Assembly (NCBI RefSeq): GCF_004340525.1
Contig: NZ_SLWX01000004.1
Span: 62,001-126,000, forward strand
Source: Chromatocurvus halotolerans
GTDB lineage: Bacteria; Pseudomonadota; Gammaproteobacteria; Pseudomonadales; Halieaceae
Length of the DNA stretch: 64,000 bases
Direction: 5' to 3'
A program made the position numbers and the translations under genes. Under the pieces are notes generated by a model, which did no database searches, was not told the DNA's origin, and saw nothing but the letters and a program-made list of their open reading frames with translations. Positions within the stretch are counted from its first letter, which is position 1. Each line of letters opens with the position of its first letter. Below are positions 43,903 through 52,587 of this stretch, piece after piece.

Positions 43903-45164
43903 GGGTCCAGCGGGTCCAGCGCTTCCACGTGAAACGCAGCTGGGTGGGGAATGAATTCGAAGGCGAAGGGCGTATCGGATGACGTGACCAGACCGGGAAC
44001 GATGCCAGTTTCATCAAGCGTACGCTCCATCAGGCGTTCGCTACCGATGTAGCCGGCAGTCATGGGATCGGTAACAATGAGGGATGGCCGATCGGCCGGA
44101 AAACCCGCGGCGAACAGTAATCTGGCGCTGTTGCGCAGGTTGGTTGTCGTATGGCGCGCATGCGGCTCGATGAGTATACGCTCGGCAGGAATATAGTGCT
44201 GCTCAATGAGGATGCGTCGCATCTCCAGCGCTTCATTGAATGGCGTTCGATCAGGGTGCACGTTGCCGCCGCTGACGACAATAAACGGGGCAAGACGGCG
44301 CTCGAACAGATCAACTGCCCTCGCCATGCGAATGTAACTCATCGGCCCAGTGCGAGATTGTGCGTCCTCAGGGCCGTGGCCAAAGACGAGCATTGCCGTA
44401 TACGGGTAGTCCTCCCAGTCGACGGTACCTACAGCCCTTACTGCACCCGCATTGGTGCCGCCGAAAACAGGTCGGAGGTTCGAGGCATCCATACGTTCAT
44501 TCATGCGCAGAAGACCCGTGGCAAAGCGTGCGCTGGAATCGAAAACGAGGTCAGTATCCCGCATGCCTGATGCGACGACCTGTCCATGCGCATTCAGGCT
44601 GGCAGCAAACCCCTGATCCTCCGGGTCGAAAATCATCGAGTCGATGAGGGGATACCGGGGTGGCTGGCCTTTGGCGTAAACCGAAATGATATTGTTGATG
44701 CCTGCGACCGTATCAGACCAGGCCGCCGTGATGAGCCCTTCGTCCGAGAGTGCTTCATGACGTGCAAAGCGGCCCGAGGGCCGCATCTGGCGAGCCACCA
44801 GTGCTCTGGCAGATTGTGATTGACTGACGGCGCGTCTGAGCGCCGCATCCACGGTGGCGATATCCGCTTCAGTCCAGAGCCACGCGTCCGCGAGACAAGC
44901 GGGCTTCTCGGTGCATTCAGGCGCCGCAATGACACGTGCAGTGCGATCATCGGCCAGCGCCGCGAGCGACGTATCGTTGCGCAACAACGATGCCAGGTCG
45001 TCTGTCTCGTGAATCATGGGCAACAGCGGAAAATTCAGCGACGCCAGCGTTTCGTGATAGGGAGTCTTATAGCCCGGCGGGTCCATCGCCGACACGCAGG
45101 CGGCGACAGCCAGACACCAGAGGCCGGCAGCAAGACGATATTTCCCTGTTTTCAACGGCATCAC
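43899..45164 (-). CDS. Exported DUF218 (YdcF/SanA-like) protein
   Basis: The 421-residue precursor has a signal with a possible lipobox (RLAAGLWCLAVAACVSA). The C-terminal half is a DUF218 domain: AMLVFGHGPED, FIVVSGGNVHPDRTPFNEAL, RRILIEQHYIPAERILIEPH and NTTNLRN-type motif HTTTNLRNSARLLF. The N-terminal 200 residues are not recognised. DUF218 proteins are linked to envelope or lipid-carrier chemistry, mostly without proven activity. It lies six bases after the PI-PLC gene and overlaps GH92, so its role is probably in the same pathway. Confidence 0.85.
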   Translation of the reverse strand: MMPLKTGKYRLAAGLWCLAVAACVSAMDPPGYKTPYHETLASLNFPLLPMIHETDDLASLLRNDTSLAALADDRTARVIAAPECTEKPACLADAWLWTEADIATVDAALRRAVSQSQSARALVARQMRPSGRFARHEALSDEGLITAAWSDTVAGINNIISVYAKGQPPRYPLIDSMIFDPEDQGFAASLNAHGQVVASGMRDTDLVFDSSARFATGLLRMNERMDASNLRPVFGGTNAGAVRAVGTVDWEDYPYTAMLVFGHGPEDAQSRTGPMSYIRMARAVDLFERRLAPFIVVSGGNVHPDRTPFNEALEMRRILIEQHYIPAERILIEPHARHTTTNLRNSARLLFAAGFPADRPSLIVTDPMTAGYIGSERLMERTLDETGIVPGLVTSSDTPFAFEFIPHPAAFHVEALDPLDP

Positions 45165-45170
45165 CAGCGC

Positions 45171-46412
45171 TTACCTCTCATCGCGATCGTCATGGTTTCT
45201 CTCGAATGCCGGACTGCGACGGATTGGGGCCGTGCCGGGCAGCGACACACGATACTCGGTACCAAAGCGGTTTCCGGACTGATAGAAGTCTGTTGATATG
45301 ACCTGTGCGCCACTACGGAAGGCAGACCGGGCGCGCCCCCAGTCGTTCTGCTGCGCCTCCCAGGTATCGATGTCTGCGCGCGTACGAACAAGGTAGCCTT
45401 CACGCACCCGCTCGCGGATTTCCGCCTCACGCACCAGCGCGTTATCCAGCATCAGGAAAGCCGCGTGATCCTCACCGGGCTGCGCCCGCAGGAAGGCCGC
45501 GCGACCTTGCAGGTTACTGGCATTCTCAAGATAGGGGGCATGCGCCGAGAGATCACCCGCAGTGATTACCAGAAATACAAAGCGCCCTCTCGACTGCGCC
45601 AGTGTCGGCCAGTTGCCCGCCAGAACTGCCTGGTTCAACGTTTCATAGTCGCCACGCACATCGTCAGGCGTAATCACTCTCCCGCGTCCCATGGCCGCAA
45701 TGAGCGTTTCGTCCAGCTCATCGAATGCCGACTGGTCAAAAGGCACCACGGCGGCTGCCTCATCGAAGAGTGGCATTGCGCGTGTTTTCAGCTCCACCAG
45801 AACGAACACCGGCTCGTGGCGCGGATTGTTATCCGACCAAAGCGCCAACTCCTCGAGGCAGGCAGAAAATGTGGCGCAGTGAGTGCGAAAATCAAGATCC
45901 GGCACGTGCAGCACCTTGAGCCCGGGCTCGCCCAGATGGCTCTCATCGTGCGGCAATGTATCCGTCACCCCTTCCATCTGCAGGCGCCGATAGCCGGCGG
46001 GCCCGGTGAAGGCCCCTCCCTCCGGATCGTTGTAGATATCCAGTTCCAGCGAGCGCATGCCGTCATCTAGCTGCTGACGCAACGGTGGGAACTCATAGGC
46101 CCGGGCATCGGCAAAGTCGACGCGCTGCGGGTGCTCCTCCGCCAGCAGCGCACGCTCATCATCGGTGAACCGATCCTGCGCCGCATGTGCTTTCGAATAC
46201 ATTCGCTCAACCATAGGAGATGCCAGCGCAACGAGCTTCGGATCAATAGGCATTGCATAGCTGTTATGCGTGCCCAGTACCTGAAGCCTATTGATGGGTT
46301 CACCTTCCAGCTCCGCCTGGTGCCCCGCGCCGTCCGCAGCTGTCACTCCGGCAAACAGCGCCGCCAAAAGAAGCAGGGGACCGGGTTCGATGGCGGCTCC
46401 CGCCACTTTCAT
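45171..46412 (-). CDS. Ca-dependent phosphatidylinositol-specific phospholipase C
   Basis: The enzyme should cleave phosphatidylinositol or related inositol phosphodiesters. The 413-residue precursor has a signal peptide (PGPLLLLAALFAGVTAADG). Catalytic features: first His in RLQVLGTHNSY (His49), metal/substrate segment DDGMRSLELDIYND and second His in KVLHVPDLDF, as in the Streptomyces Ca-dependent PI-PLC group. C-terminal part ends VISTDFYQSG. The ATG overlaps the TonB receptor stop (TGATG), so they are translationally coupled. Confidence 0.87.
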   Translation of the reverse strand: MKVAGAAIEPGPLLLLAALFAGVTAADGAGHQAELEGEPINRLQVLGTHNSYAMPIDPKLVALASPMVERMYSKAHAAQDRFTDDERALLAEEHPQRVDFADARAYEFPPLRQQLDDGMRSLELDIYNDPEGGAFTGPAGYRRLQMEGVTDTLPHDESHLGEPGLKVLHVPDLDFRTHCATFSACLEELALWSDNNPRHEPVFVLVELKTRAMPLFDEAAAVVPFDQSAFDELDETLIAAMGRGRVITPDDVRGDYETLNQAVLAGNWPTLAQSRGRFVFLVITAGDLSAHAPYLENASNLQGRAAFLRAQPGEDHAAFLMLDNALVREAEIRERVREGYLVRTRADIDTWEAQQNDWGRARSAFRSGAQVISTDFYQSGNRFGTEYRVSLPGTAPIRRSPAFERNHDDRDER

Positions 46413-48907
46413 CAGAAGCTTCTCGTCAGGACCAGACGGAAATTGCGGCCGAAGATCGGGCGACCGTAGATAGCGTCTGCGCTTCCCTGCCCTGCTATAC
46501 CATCCGTGCGTGGGTTACCCTCCGTGATGCCGACTTCGTTAGTCAGGTTGTCACCGTAGAGCTGCGCGTTCCAGGGCCCACGGTTGACGATAATCCCAGC
46601 GCCAAAGGTTTCGAAGGACGGCAGGCGGGTGTTGTTTTCAAGATCAACGTAGCGATCACCAATGAACATGTACTGTGCATAGATTTCGGCATCCCAGCCA
46701 TTTCCAAGTACCGTGGAGTAGCTCGGCCGCACGTTGCCGTACCAGCGTGGCTGGCGGATAGGCTGGTTGCCATCGGCGGAAACAGGCTGAGCGCCCGTCG
46801 TGCTGGTAAAGTCACCCAACTCTGCCTCATTGAATGTAATGGCAGCATTGACATTGAAGTTGTCGGTAACGCGCCAGTAGAGGTCCATCTCAATGCCGGG
46901 TGAGGTGACCTCCCCGACAAACTGCTCGCGTATGATCTCACTCGTAGAGGGGTCTATGGCATCCAGTGTTGCAGTGAACGGCTTGAACTGCGAGTAAAAG
47001 GCCGTTGCGAATACCGAGAAAGCCGGCGCATCATATTTGACCCCAAGCTCATATTGGTCTGCTTCCGTTCTCCCGCCCGGGCTCATGAAAATCAGATCAA
47101 ACTCATTGGCTCCCCGGTTGGCCCGGGAGGCCCTGGCATAAACACCGAGCTCATCCGAGAGGGTATAGTTGCCGCCAATGGTCCAGGAGGTATAGCTCTG
47201 GTCAATGCTGGACGCTTCGGTAACGCCTGAGAAACCCAGGGTGGCGTTGTCTGCCAGAGTACTTGCGTCACCCAGGTCTCTTACAGCCCTGCCGCGGCTC
47301 GCGCCGCTACCGTCGTAACTGGTCCTTCGTATCCCAAAGTCAAGCGTCAGCCGATCGTTAACGTACCAGGTGTCGGAGAGGAAAAACGCGTCACGCGTGG
47401 TGTCCGTGCTGCCAGAATTGAATGCCGTACCGTAGCGAATGACACCGTCGTCGGTGGCTGATCCAACGACATTTCCATTACCGTCGAGCGCCACAAGATC
47501 AAGCAGGCGCGGCTTGCCCCGCATTTCCATCAGGTAGTCCTGTGCCCGCCACATGCCATCAGTCTCATAGCTTGAGTAAAAGTAACCTGCAGTGAGCGTA
47601 TGCTGGCCGGCAAGATCAAAATCCAGACTGACTCGCGTTTCGTTCATCAGCGACTCGAACGGTGCACCGATCGCCCGATACTGCGCCTCAACCACAAGGC
47701 CGGAGTCCTGCGAAGGGTCATAGGCGGCCCCGGTTCTTGCAATCCGATAACCCATCGACTGCGCACCCGCAAAGGCTGCCTGCGCTGCGGGGAGCGCATT
47801 TGTCGCATATTGCCCGGCATCCCTGGGGTTCTGCGTGGAGTAAAGCGCGTCGAAGTCGAGGTCTCCATCGGTATATCGGAACCGGTTCTCCACACGCAGC
47901 CCTTCCCTGAGCTCCCATTCCACGTCCAGGCCCACGTTGGTGTACTCAATCTTCCGGCCATCAGACAGATCCCGGCTTTCCTGCACTACATTCCCATTTT
48001 CGTCAGCGTAGCGAAGTACAACATCCTTGAGTTCCGGCGTGTTCAAGGTGCCGTCTTCACTGTCGAGGAACGGGTTGAGAGAGCGGCTGGGATCACGAGG
48101 ATCTGCGAGGGGAATTGGCAGGTAAAAGACATTGGTATCAGAGAAATGCTTAACGTGGGCACGAATTTCTCCGCGATCCATCTCGTGCCGCAGGTTAATG
48201 CGAAACTGCCCACCCTCATCACTGCGGAAGCCGTTATCTCTGTAGCCATCGTGGTAGCGGAAGAAGCCGCCGGCGGCGATGTAGGTTTGTTCGGCGATAG
48301 GGCCAGACCAGTAACCGTCAACGCGATACAGGCCAGTATCTCCGATCGTTGTGCGTATCGCGCCCTCGGCCTCCGGACCGCCCTGACGCGTGACTTGATT
48401 GAAGATCGCTGCCGAGTTATCGGCAAACACCGGTGCTGGACCACCGCGCACGCTCTCAAGCGTCTGTGTCATGAGATCGGTACGAAGCAAGCCATCGCCC
48501 TTAAAAAAGAAACCGTCATCCGGGTAAATGGGCATTCCATCTTCCTGAAACGAGTAGAAGCTACCTTCGTTCGGAATACCGCGCACGCGATACACGTTCT
48601 GCGCATCGCCGCCGCTGGCTTCCGCGTAGATTCCCGGTAACCGACCCAGCAGGTCCGCGGTATTCAACGGCGCGAATTTCTGGATAGCCTCGTCATCAAC
48701 GTTGGATACAGCATAGGCCGTATCAAATTTGCTCTGGCCGCCAGCGCTCCCGGTCACGATGACCTCTTCTACCATCCGGCTTCTGGTCTGCTGCGAGGAA
48801 CCACCAGTGGTGTTCCGAGCGTCATTGGCGAGCGTCTGTGCCATACCGTCGATCGACAACCCGGTGAGGAGGGCGATAGCGCTTGCCATAATGGTTTTCT
48901 GATGCAT
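46412..48907 (-). CDS. TonB-dependent outer-membrane receptor
   Basis: The 831-residue precursor has a signal peptide (IMASAIALLTGLSIDGMAQT), a TonB-box-like VEEVIVTGSAGG, a plug domain (LNTADLLGRLPGIYAEASGG, NVYRVRGI, ESVRGGPAPVFADNSAAIFN) and a 22-strand-type barrel ending in the terminal Phe (GRNFRLVLTRSF). It has no FecA-type signalling extension. The linked hydrolases suggest an oligosaccharide- or inositol-phosphate-containing ligand rather than a siderophore. It is the first gene of a five-gene operon and lies downstream of Pho-box-like repeats. The DNA of this operon looks less GC-rich than its surroundings. Confidence 0.95.
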   Translation of the reverse strand: MHQKTIMASAIALLTGLSIDGMAQTLANDARNTTGGSSQQTRSRMVEEVIVTGSAGGQSKFDTAYAVSNVDDEAIQKFAPLNTADLLGRLPGIYAEASGGDAQNVYRVRGIPNEGSFYSFQEDGMPIYPDDGFFFKGDGLLRTDLMTQTLESVRGGPAPVFADNSAAIFNQVTRQGGPEAEGAIRTTIGDTGLYRVDGYWSGPIAEQTYIAAGGFFRYHDGYRDNGFRSDEGGQFRINLRHEMDRGEIRAHVKHFSDTNVFYLPIPLADPRDPSRSLNPFLDSEDGTLNTPELKDVVLRYADENGNVVQESRDLSDGRKIEYTNVGLDVEWELREGLRVENRFRYTDGDLDFDALYSTQNPRDAGQYATNALPAAQAAFAGAQSMGYRIARTGAAYDPSQDSGLVVEAQYRAIGAPFESLMNETRVSLDFDLAGQHTLTAGYFYSSYETDGMWRAQDYLMEMRGKPRLLDLVALDGNGNVVGSATDDGVIRYGTAFNSGSTDTTRDAFFLSDTWYVNDRLTLDFGIRRTSYDGSGASRGRAVRDLGDASTLADNATLGFSGVTEASSIDQSYTSWTIGGNYTLSDELGVYARASRANRGANEFDLIFMSPGGRTEADQYELGVKYDAPAFSVFATAFYSQFKPFTATLDAIDPSTSEIIREQFVGEVTSPGIEMDLYWRVTDNFNVNAAITFNEAELGDFTSTTGAQPVSADGNQPIRQPRWYGNVRPSYSTVLGNGWDAEIYAQYMFIGDRYVDLENNTRLPSFETFGAGIIVNRGPWNAQLYGDNLTNEVGITEGNPRTDGIAGQGSADAIYGRPIFGRNFRLVLTRSF

Positions 48908-48963
48908 GAGATGACCCCGTCAAGACTTGCAAATGAGAGAGGCTCATATCCTGCGGATCACAC

Positions 48964-49025
48964 ATGACGCTGGCGTGACGCTTGAATGACGTTTGTATTA
49001 ATATTGGAAGACAGCACTTTGACAG
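48964..49025 (-). promoter_or_regulatory. PhoB box array upstream of the TonB receptor operon
   Basis: On the minus strand five heptamers resembling the PhoB half-site CTGTCAT lie on an exact 11-bp register: CTGTCAA (49019-49025), CTGTCTT (49008-49014), ACGTCAT (48986-48992), GCGTCAC (48975-48981) and GCGTCAT (48964-48970). The sixth register slot (48997) is AT-rich (ATTAAT). The first pair reads CTGTCAAAGTGCTGTCTT, close to the E. coli Pho box. A possible -10 (TATGAG, 48943-48948) follows. The operon start codon is at 48907. Confidence 0.7.
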
Positions 49026-49166
49026 TGCGCTCGCTACGCGCGCCCAGTCTTTAACTACAATGGCAGGGCGCGAACGACGTTGTTCCGGGACAAGCAACGA
49101 GCGTCGGCAGGATTGGTCAGACGGGGTCAGTCACTGCGAAAGACCCGGCAGATAGCGAATCAGCGC

Positions 49167-49547
49167 TCAGGCCATCAGCGCCTGCGTATGTGCACTATCC
49201 AGATACTCATCAAGCGACACGATCAGACCGTCCTCAATCTTGATAATGGCGCAGGCGGGCATGGCGAATTCGTCGCCGTTCGCCAGCGTGCCCCGCACCA
49301 CGTGCTCCTGATAGAAGCCACCGGGGATCGCTTCCCGGCGCTTGATATCGTAGCGCAGGTTCCTGAGCTTTCGGTGCATCCACTGCAGGGACTTCAGGTT
49401 TTCCTCCAGTGGCTGGCAGCGCTGGTCGAAGTTGTGCCAGATGCGCGCGTCTGGCCGGTACAGGCTGCGCGTCGCATCGACATCGCAGGCTTCGAGACAG
49501 GCCATGAGCCGCTCGCCGATTTGCAGATAGTTATCGTGACGGGTCAT
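49167..49547 (-). CDS. NTF2/SnoaL-like protein
   Basis: This 126-residue protein has an NTF2-like fold: QIGERLMACLEACDVDATRS, YRPDARIWHNFDQ and DEFAMPACAIIKIEDGLIVS. No signal peptide. It is the third small protein of this fold in the window, but it is not linked to an operon. Function unknown. Confidence 0.8.
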   Translation of the reverse strand: MTRHDNYLQIGERLMACLEACDVDATRSLYRPDARIWHNFDQRCQPLEENLKSLQWMHRKLRNLRYDIKRREAIPGGFYQEHVVRGTLANGDEFAMPACAIIKIEDGLIVSLDEYLDSAHTQALMA

Positions 49548-49639
49548 ATCAGACTCTACTCCGGAAAAAAGACGATAAAAAAGGGTAGCACAGCGCGCGG
49601 CGCGGCCATCGGCATGTATAGCGAATCAGCGCACAGCCC

Positions 49640-50788
49640 TCAGAACTGCAGACGGTACTGCGCCGGTGGCTCGGCGAGGTCCACCAGCCCCGCTTCACTG
49701 CCAACGCCATCATCCACGACTTTCACTGTGCGCAACCCGGCGGGCTCCAGCGCAGACAGCGCCAGACCCAGCAGACGGACGCCCCGGTCAAGCGGCAGCA
49801 GCCTGGACAACAAGACGTCCGCACACTGTGTCAGCGCCTCGCGCGTGGCGATGGGCACCGCCGGCGAGCAGGCGCGGGTGATCTGCTGGAAATCCGCGAA
49901 CTTGACCTTCAGCGTCAGCGTTCCGCCCTGGGCGCCCTGGCGCTCAATCCGGGGCCAGACAATCTCCACAATCTGCGCCAGCGCCGGTCGCAGGGCATGT
50001 TCACCGATCAGGTCTGTGTCCCAGGTGCGTTCGGCACCAATGGATTTGCGCTGCCGATCCGGCCGCACGGGTCGCCCATCCTGCCCTCGGCTGGCGCGGT
50101 AGAGGTACAGGGCCTGTTTACCGAAATGCTGCTGCAGAAAGGCCAGCGAGCAGTCGCGGATGTCGGCACCGGTATGGATGCCGAGCGTCGCCATGCGGGC
50201 GGCGGTTTTCGGGCCAACGCCGTGAAAGCGCTGCGCCGGCAGAGTAGCGACGAAGACGGCGCCGTCATCGGGCAACACCACGAACAGGCCGTCCGGCTTG
50301 TTCTGGTCGGAGGCCACCTTGGCCAGGAACTTGTTGTAGCTGACACCGGCGCTGGCGGTCAGTCCGGTTTCGGCCAGGATTTCCGCCCGTATGCACTGGG
50401 CGACGCGGATAGCACTGCCGATTCCCTGCCTGTCGCGGGTAACGTCGAGATAGGCCTCATCCAGCGACAGCGGCTCAATCAGCTCGCTGTGCCGGGCGAA
50501 AACCGCGTGTACCTTCCGCGACACCTCCCGGTAGCGGTCGAAGCGCGGTTTGACAAATACCAGGTCGGGACAGCGCCGTTTTGCCGTGACCGACGGCATT
50601 GCCGAACGGACACCGAAGACCCGCGCCTCGTAGCTCGCCGCCGCCACCACGCCACGCAGTGCCGATCCGCCGACGGCGACAGGCCTGCCGCGCAACTCGG
50701 GGTTATCGCGCTGCTCGACGCTGGCATAGAAGGCATCCATGTCGATATGAAGGATCTTGCGCTGCGGTGGTGGCGTGGCGTCGGGCAT
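49640..50788 (-). CDS. dinB: DNA polymerase IV (Y family)
   Basis: DinB performs error-prone translesion synthesis. ATG 50788 gives 382 residues; the frame also offers TTG 50824. Motifs: catalytic ILHIDMDAFYASVEQ and SLDEAYLDVT, steric-gate neighbourhood FYASVE, helix-hairpin-helix GVGPKTAARMATLGI, and the little-finger domain. The C-terminus QYRLQF is a probable beta-clamp-binding motif. I did not find a clear LexA box upstream. Confidence 0.95.
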   Translation of the reverse strand: MPDATPPPQRKILHIDMDAFYASVEQRDNPELRGRPVAVGGSALRGVVAAASYEARVFGVRSAMPSVTAKRRCPDLVFVKPRFDRYREVSRKVHAVFARHSELIEPLSLDEAYLDVTRDRQGIGSAIRVAQCIRAEILAETGLTASAGVSYNKFLAKVASDQNKPDGLFVVLPDDGAVFVATLPAQRFHGVGPKTAARMATLGIHTGADIRDCSLAFLQQHFGKQALYLYRASRGQDGRPVRPDRQRKSIGAERTWDTDLIGEHALRPALAQIVEIVWPRIERQGAQGGTLTLKVKFADFQQITRACSPAVPIATREALTQCADVLLSRLLPLDRGVRLLGLALSALEPAGLRTVKVVDDGVGSEAGLVDLAEPPAQYRLQF

Positions 50789-50876
50789 GCGCGGGATACT
50801 AGGCAGACGTCGAGGTTCCGGCAAGTTCGACAGTAGCGTGCGTGAGTAGACGCAAAAACTCCAGCGTATCAGGCGG

Positions 50877-51407
50877 TCAGTCAGGCCGGGCGCGAAAGAG
50901 CAGCTGCGTCACCGAATCGCCGAGTCGGGTCTCCCGGAACACGACGAAGCCCAGCTTGCCCGCCACGCGTAATGAGGGTCGGTTGTCCGGCTCGATAAGG
51001 CAGCAGGTCCGTGTGGCCGGCAGGTGGTTGTCGGCCCAGTAGAGAACGGCGGCAACGGCCTCGGTCGCATAGCCCTTGCCCTCGTGCCGGGGAGACACCG
51101 CCCAGCCAGCCTCCGGCACACCGCTCATCGGTGCATCGATGTCCCGATGAAAATCCGCGAGCCCGGCCTGCCCGACAAAGAGACCGCTGCCGCGCTCCTC
51201 AACGGTCCAGTAGCCATAGCCCAGCAGTTGCCACATCCCGGCGAACTGCAGCAGCCGGTTCCAGGTATGGCTACCCGAGAACGGGGTACCGCCGACATGG
51301 CGGACGACCGACGGTGTTGCCCACATAGCAGTCGCGGGTTCATGGTCGCTGATGCGGACTTCCCGCAGCAGCAGGCGAGGGGTCACAAGCTCTGGAACTG
51401 CTACCAT
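50877..51407 (-). CDS. GNAT N-acetyltransferase (RimJ/RimL-like)
   Basis: ATG 51407 with a GGGGGAG ribosome site gives 176 residues; the frame stays open upstream but that part is antisense to the rhodanese gene. Motifs: LVTPRLLLREVRISDHEPA at the N-terminus, acetyl-CoA-binding SPRHEGKGYATEAV, and IEPDNRPSLRVAGKLGFVVF. The acceptor is unknown. It is divergent from the rhodanese gene. Confidence 0.9.
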   Translation of the reverse strand: MVAVPELVTPRLLLREVRISDHEPATAMWATPSVVRHVGGTPFSGSHTWNRLLQFAGMWQLLGYGYWTVEERGSGLFVGQAGLADFHRDIDAPMSGVPEAGWAVSPRHEGKGYATEAVAAVLYWADNHLPATRTCCLIEPDNRPSLRVAGKLGFVVFRETRLGDSVTQLLFRARPD

Positions 51408-51432
51408 AGTCGACTCCCCCGTAACGCAGGCA

Positions 51433-51939
51433 ATGATCATGCAACCATACACGAGTTTTGCGCGCGTCACGCCCTGGCTGTTCGCACTGCTCCTGCTCGC
51501 GGCAAGCGCCCTGCCGGCACAGGCAGATTGGTTTGGCAGAGCCCCTGACGTCGAATCTGTCTCGCTGGAGGAAGTGCAGGCGCTGATGGCAGAGGGCGCG
51601 CAGAAGGGCGATGTGGTACTGGTGGATGTGCGCTCTCCAGAGGAGATCGCCGTGTCCATCATTCCGGGAGCGATCAGCGTGACCGAGTTCGAAGCCCGTC
51701 TTGAACAGTATCGTGAAGCGAAAGTAATTACTTACTGCACTATTGGCGTGCGTAGCGCCGACTACGCGGAAAAGCTCATGGAAGCGGGCTTTGAGGCCCG
51801 CAACTACGAGGGCAGTATTCTGGACTGGGTGAACGCCGGCCTCCCGGTGGTCACCCCCGCGGGCGAGGCGACACGGCGTGTCCACGTGTACAGCAAGCAG
51901 TTCAGCGTGCCGCCGCCTTACGAGGCGGTTACGCGATAG
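51433..51939 (+). CDS. Exported rhodanese-like sulfurtransferase
   Basis: ATG 51433 gives 168 residues. A signal peptide (VTPWLFALLLLAASALPAQA) precedes a single rhodanese domain with DVRSPEEIAVSIIPGAISV and the active loop Cys in VITYCTIGVRS. The protein should be periplasmic. It is followed by dps on the same strand. Confidence 0.88.
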   Translation: MIMQPYTSFARVTPWLFALLLLAASALPAQADWFGRAPDVESVSLEEVQALMAEGAQKGDVVLVDVRSPEEIAVSIIPGAISVTEFEARLEQYREAKVITYCTIGVRSADYAEKLMEAGFEARNYEGSILDWVNAGLPVVTPAGEATRRVHVYSKQFSVPPPYEAVTR

Positions 51940-52002
51940 CCCGGGTTGGAATTGCCGGAAAACTTCGTTAGCGTAGTTTTACATTTCAATCAGGGAGGAA
52001 TC

Positions 52003-52557
52003 GTGACAGTTACGAATTTCACCGTACCCGGAATGGACAAATCCACCGCCAGTGAAGTGGCGGGCATCCTCGACAATCGCATGGTCGCCCTCATCGACCT
52101 CGCTCTCACACTCAAGCATGTGCACTGGAATGTTGTCGGGCCAAACTTCATCGCAGTCCACGAAATGCTTGACCCGCAGGTAGAGTCAGTGCGGGCCATG
52201 GTCGATGCCACGGCCGAGCGTATAGCAACGCTGGGCGGAGAGCCGGTGGGCACACCGGCGTCAGTGGCAGAGCGACGCAGCTGGACCGACTATTCACTGG
52301 GCCGCGCGCTTGCGACAGAGCATCTGGCCGCACTTGACGTCGTTTACGACGGCGTGAATGGCGATCACCGCAAAGCCATTGCCAGGCTCGGCGAGATCGA
52401 CCCGGTATCCGAGGATCTCCTCCTGGGTCAGTCCGCTGATCTGGAGCTGTTCCAGTGGTTCATTCGCGCCCACCTGGAGTCCTCCAGCGGGCAGCTGGCG
52501 TCCGCCGACGCCACCTCGGAGAAAGAGGCGGCCAGGGCCGCGAAAGCCGCTGGCTGA
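52003..52557 (+). CDS. dps: Dps family DNA-binding/ferritin-like protein
   Basis: Dps stores iron and protects DNA from peroxide. The start is GTG 52003 with an AGGGAGGA ribosome site; 184 residues. Ferroxidase-site residues are visible in KHVHWNVVGPNF, HEMLDPQVE and DATAERIATLGG. The C-terminal tail is Ala/Lys/Glu-rich (ATSEKEAARAAKAAG) and may bind DNA. Length is near the E. coli type. Confidence 0.92.
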   Translation: MTVTNFTVPGMDKSTASEVAGILDNRMVALIDLALTLKHVHWNVVGPNFIAVHEMLDPQVESVRAMVDATAERIATLGGEPVGTPASVAERRSWTDYSLGRALATEHLAALDVVYDGVNGDHRKAIARLGEIDPVSEDLLLGQSADLELFQWFIRAHLESSSGQLASADATSEKEAARAAKAAG

Positions 52558-52587
52558 CGCAGACCGGCTGATGTTCTGTTTGGGGCA

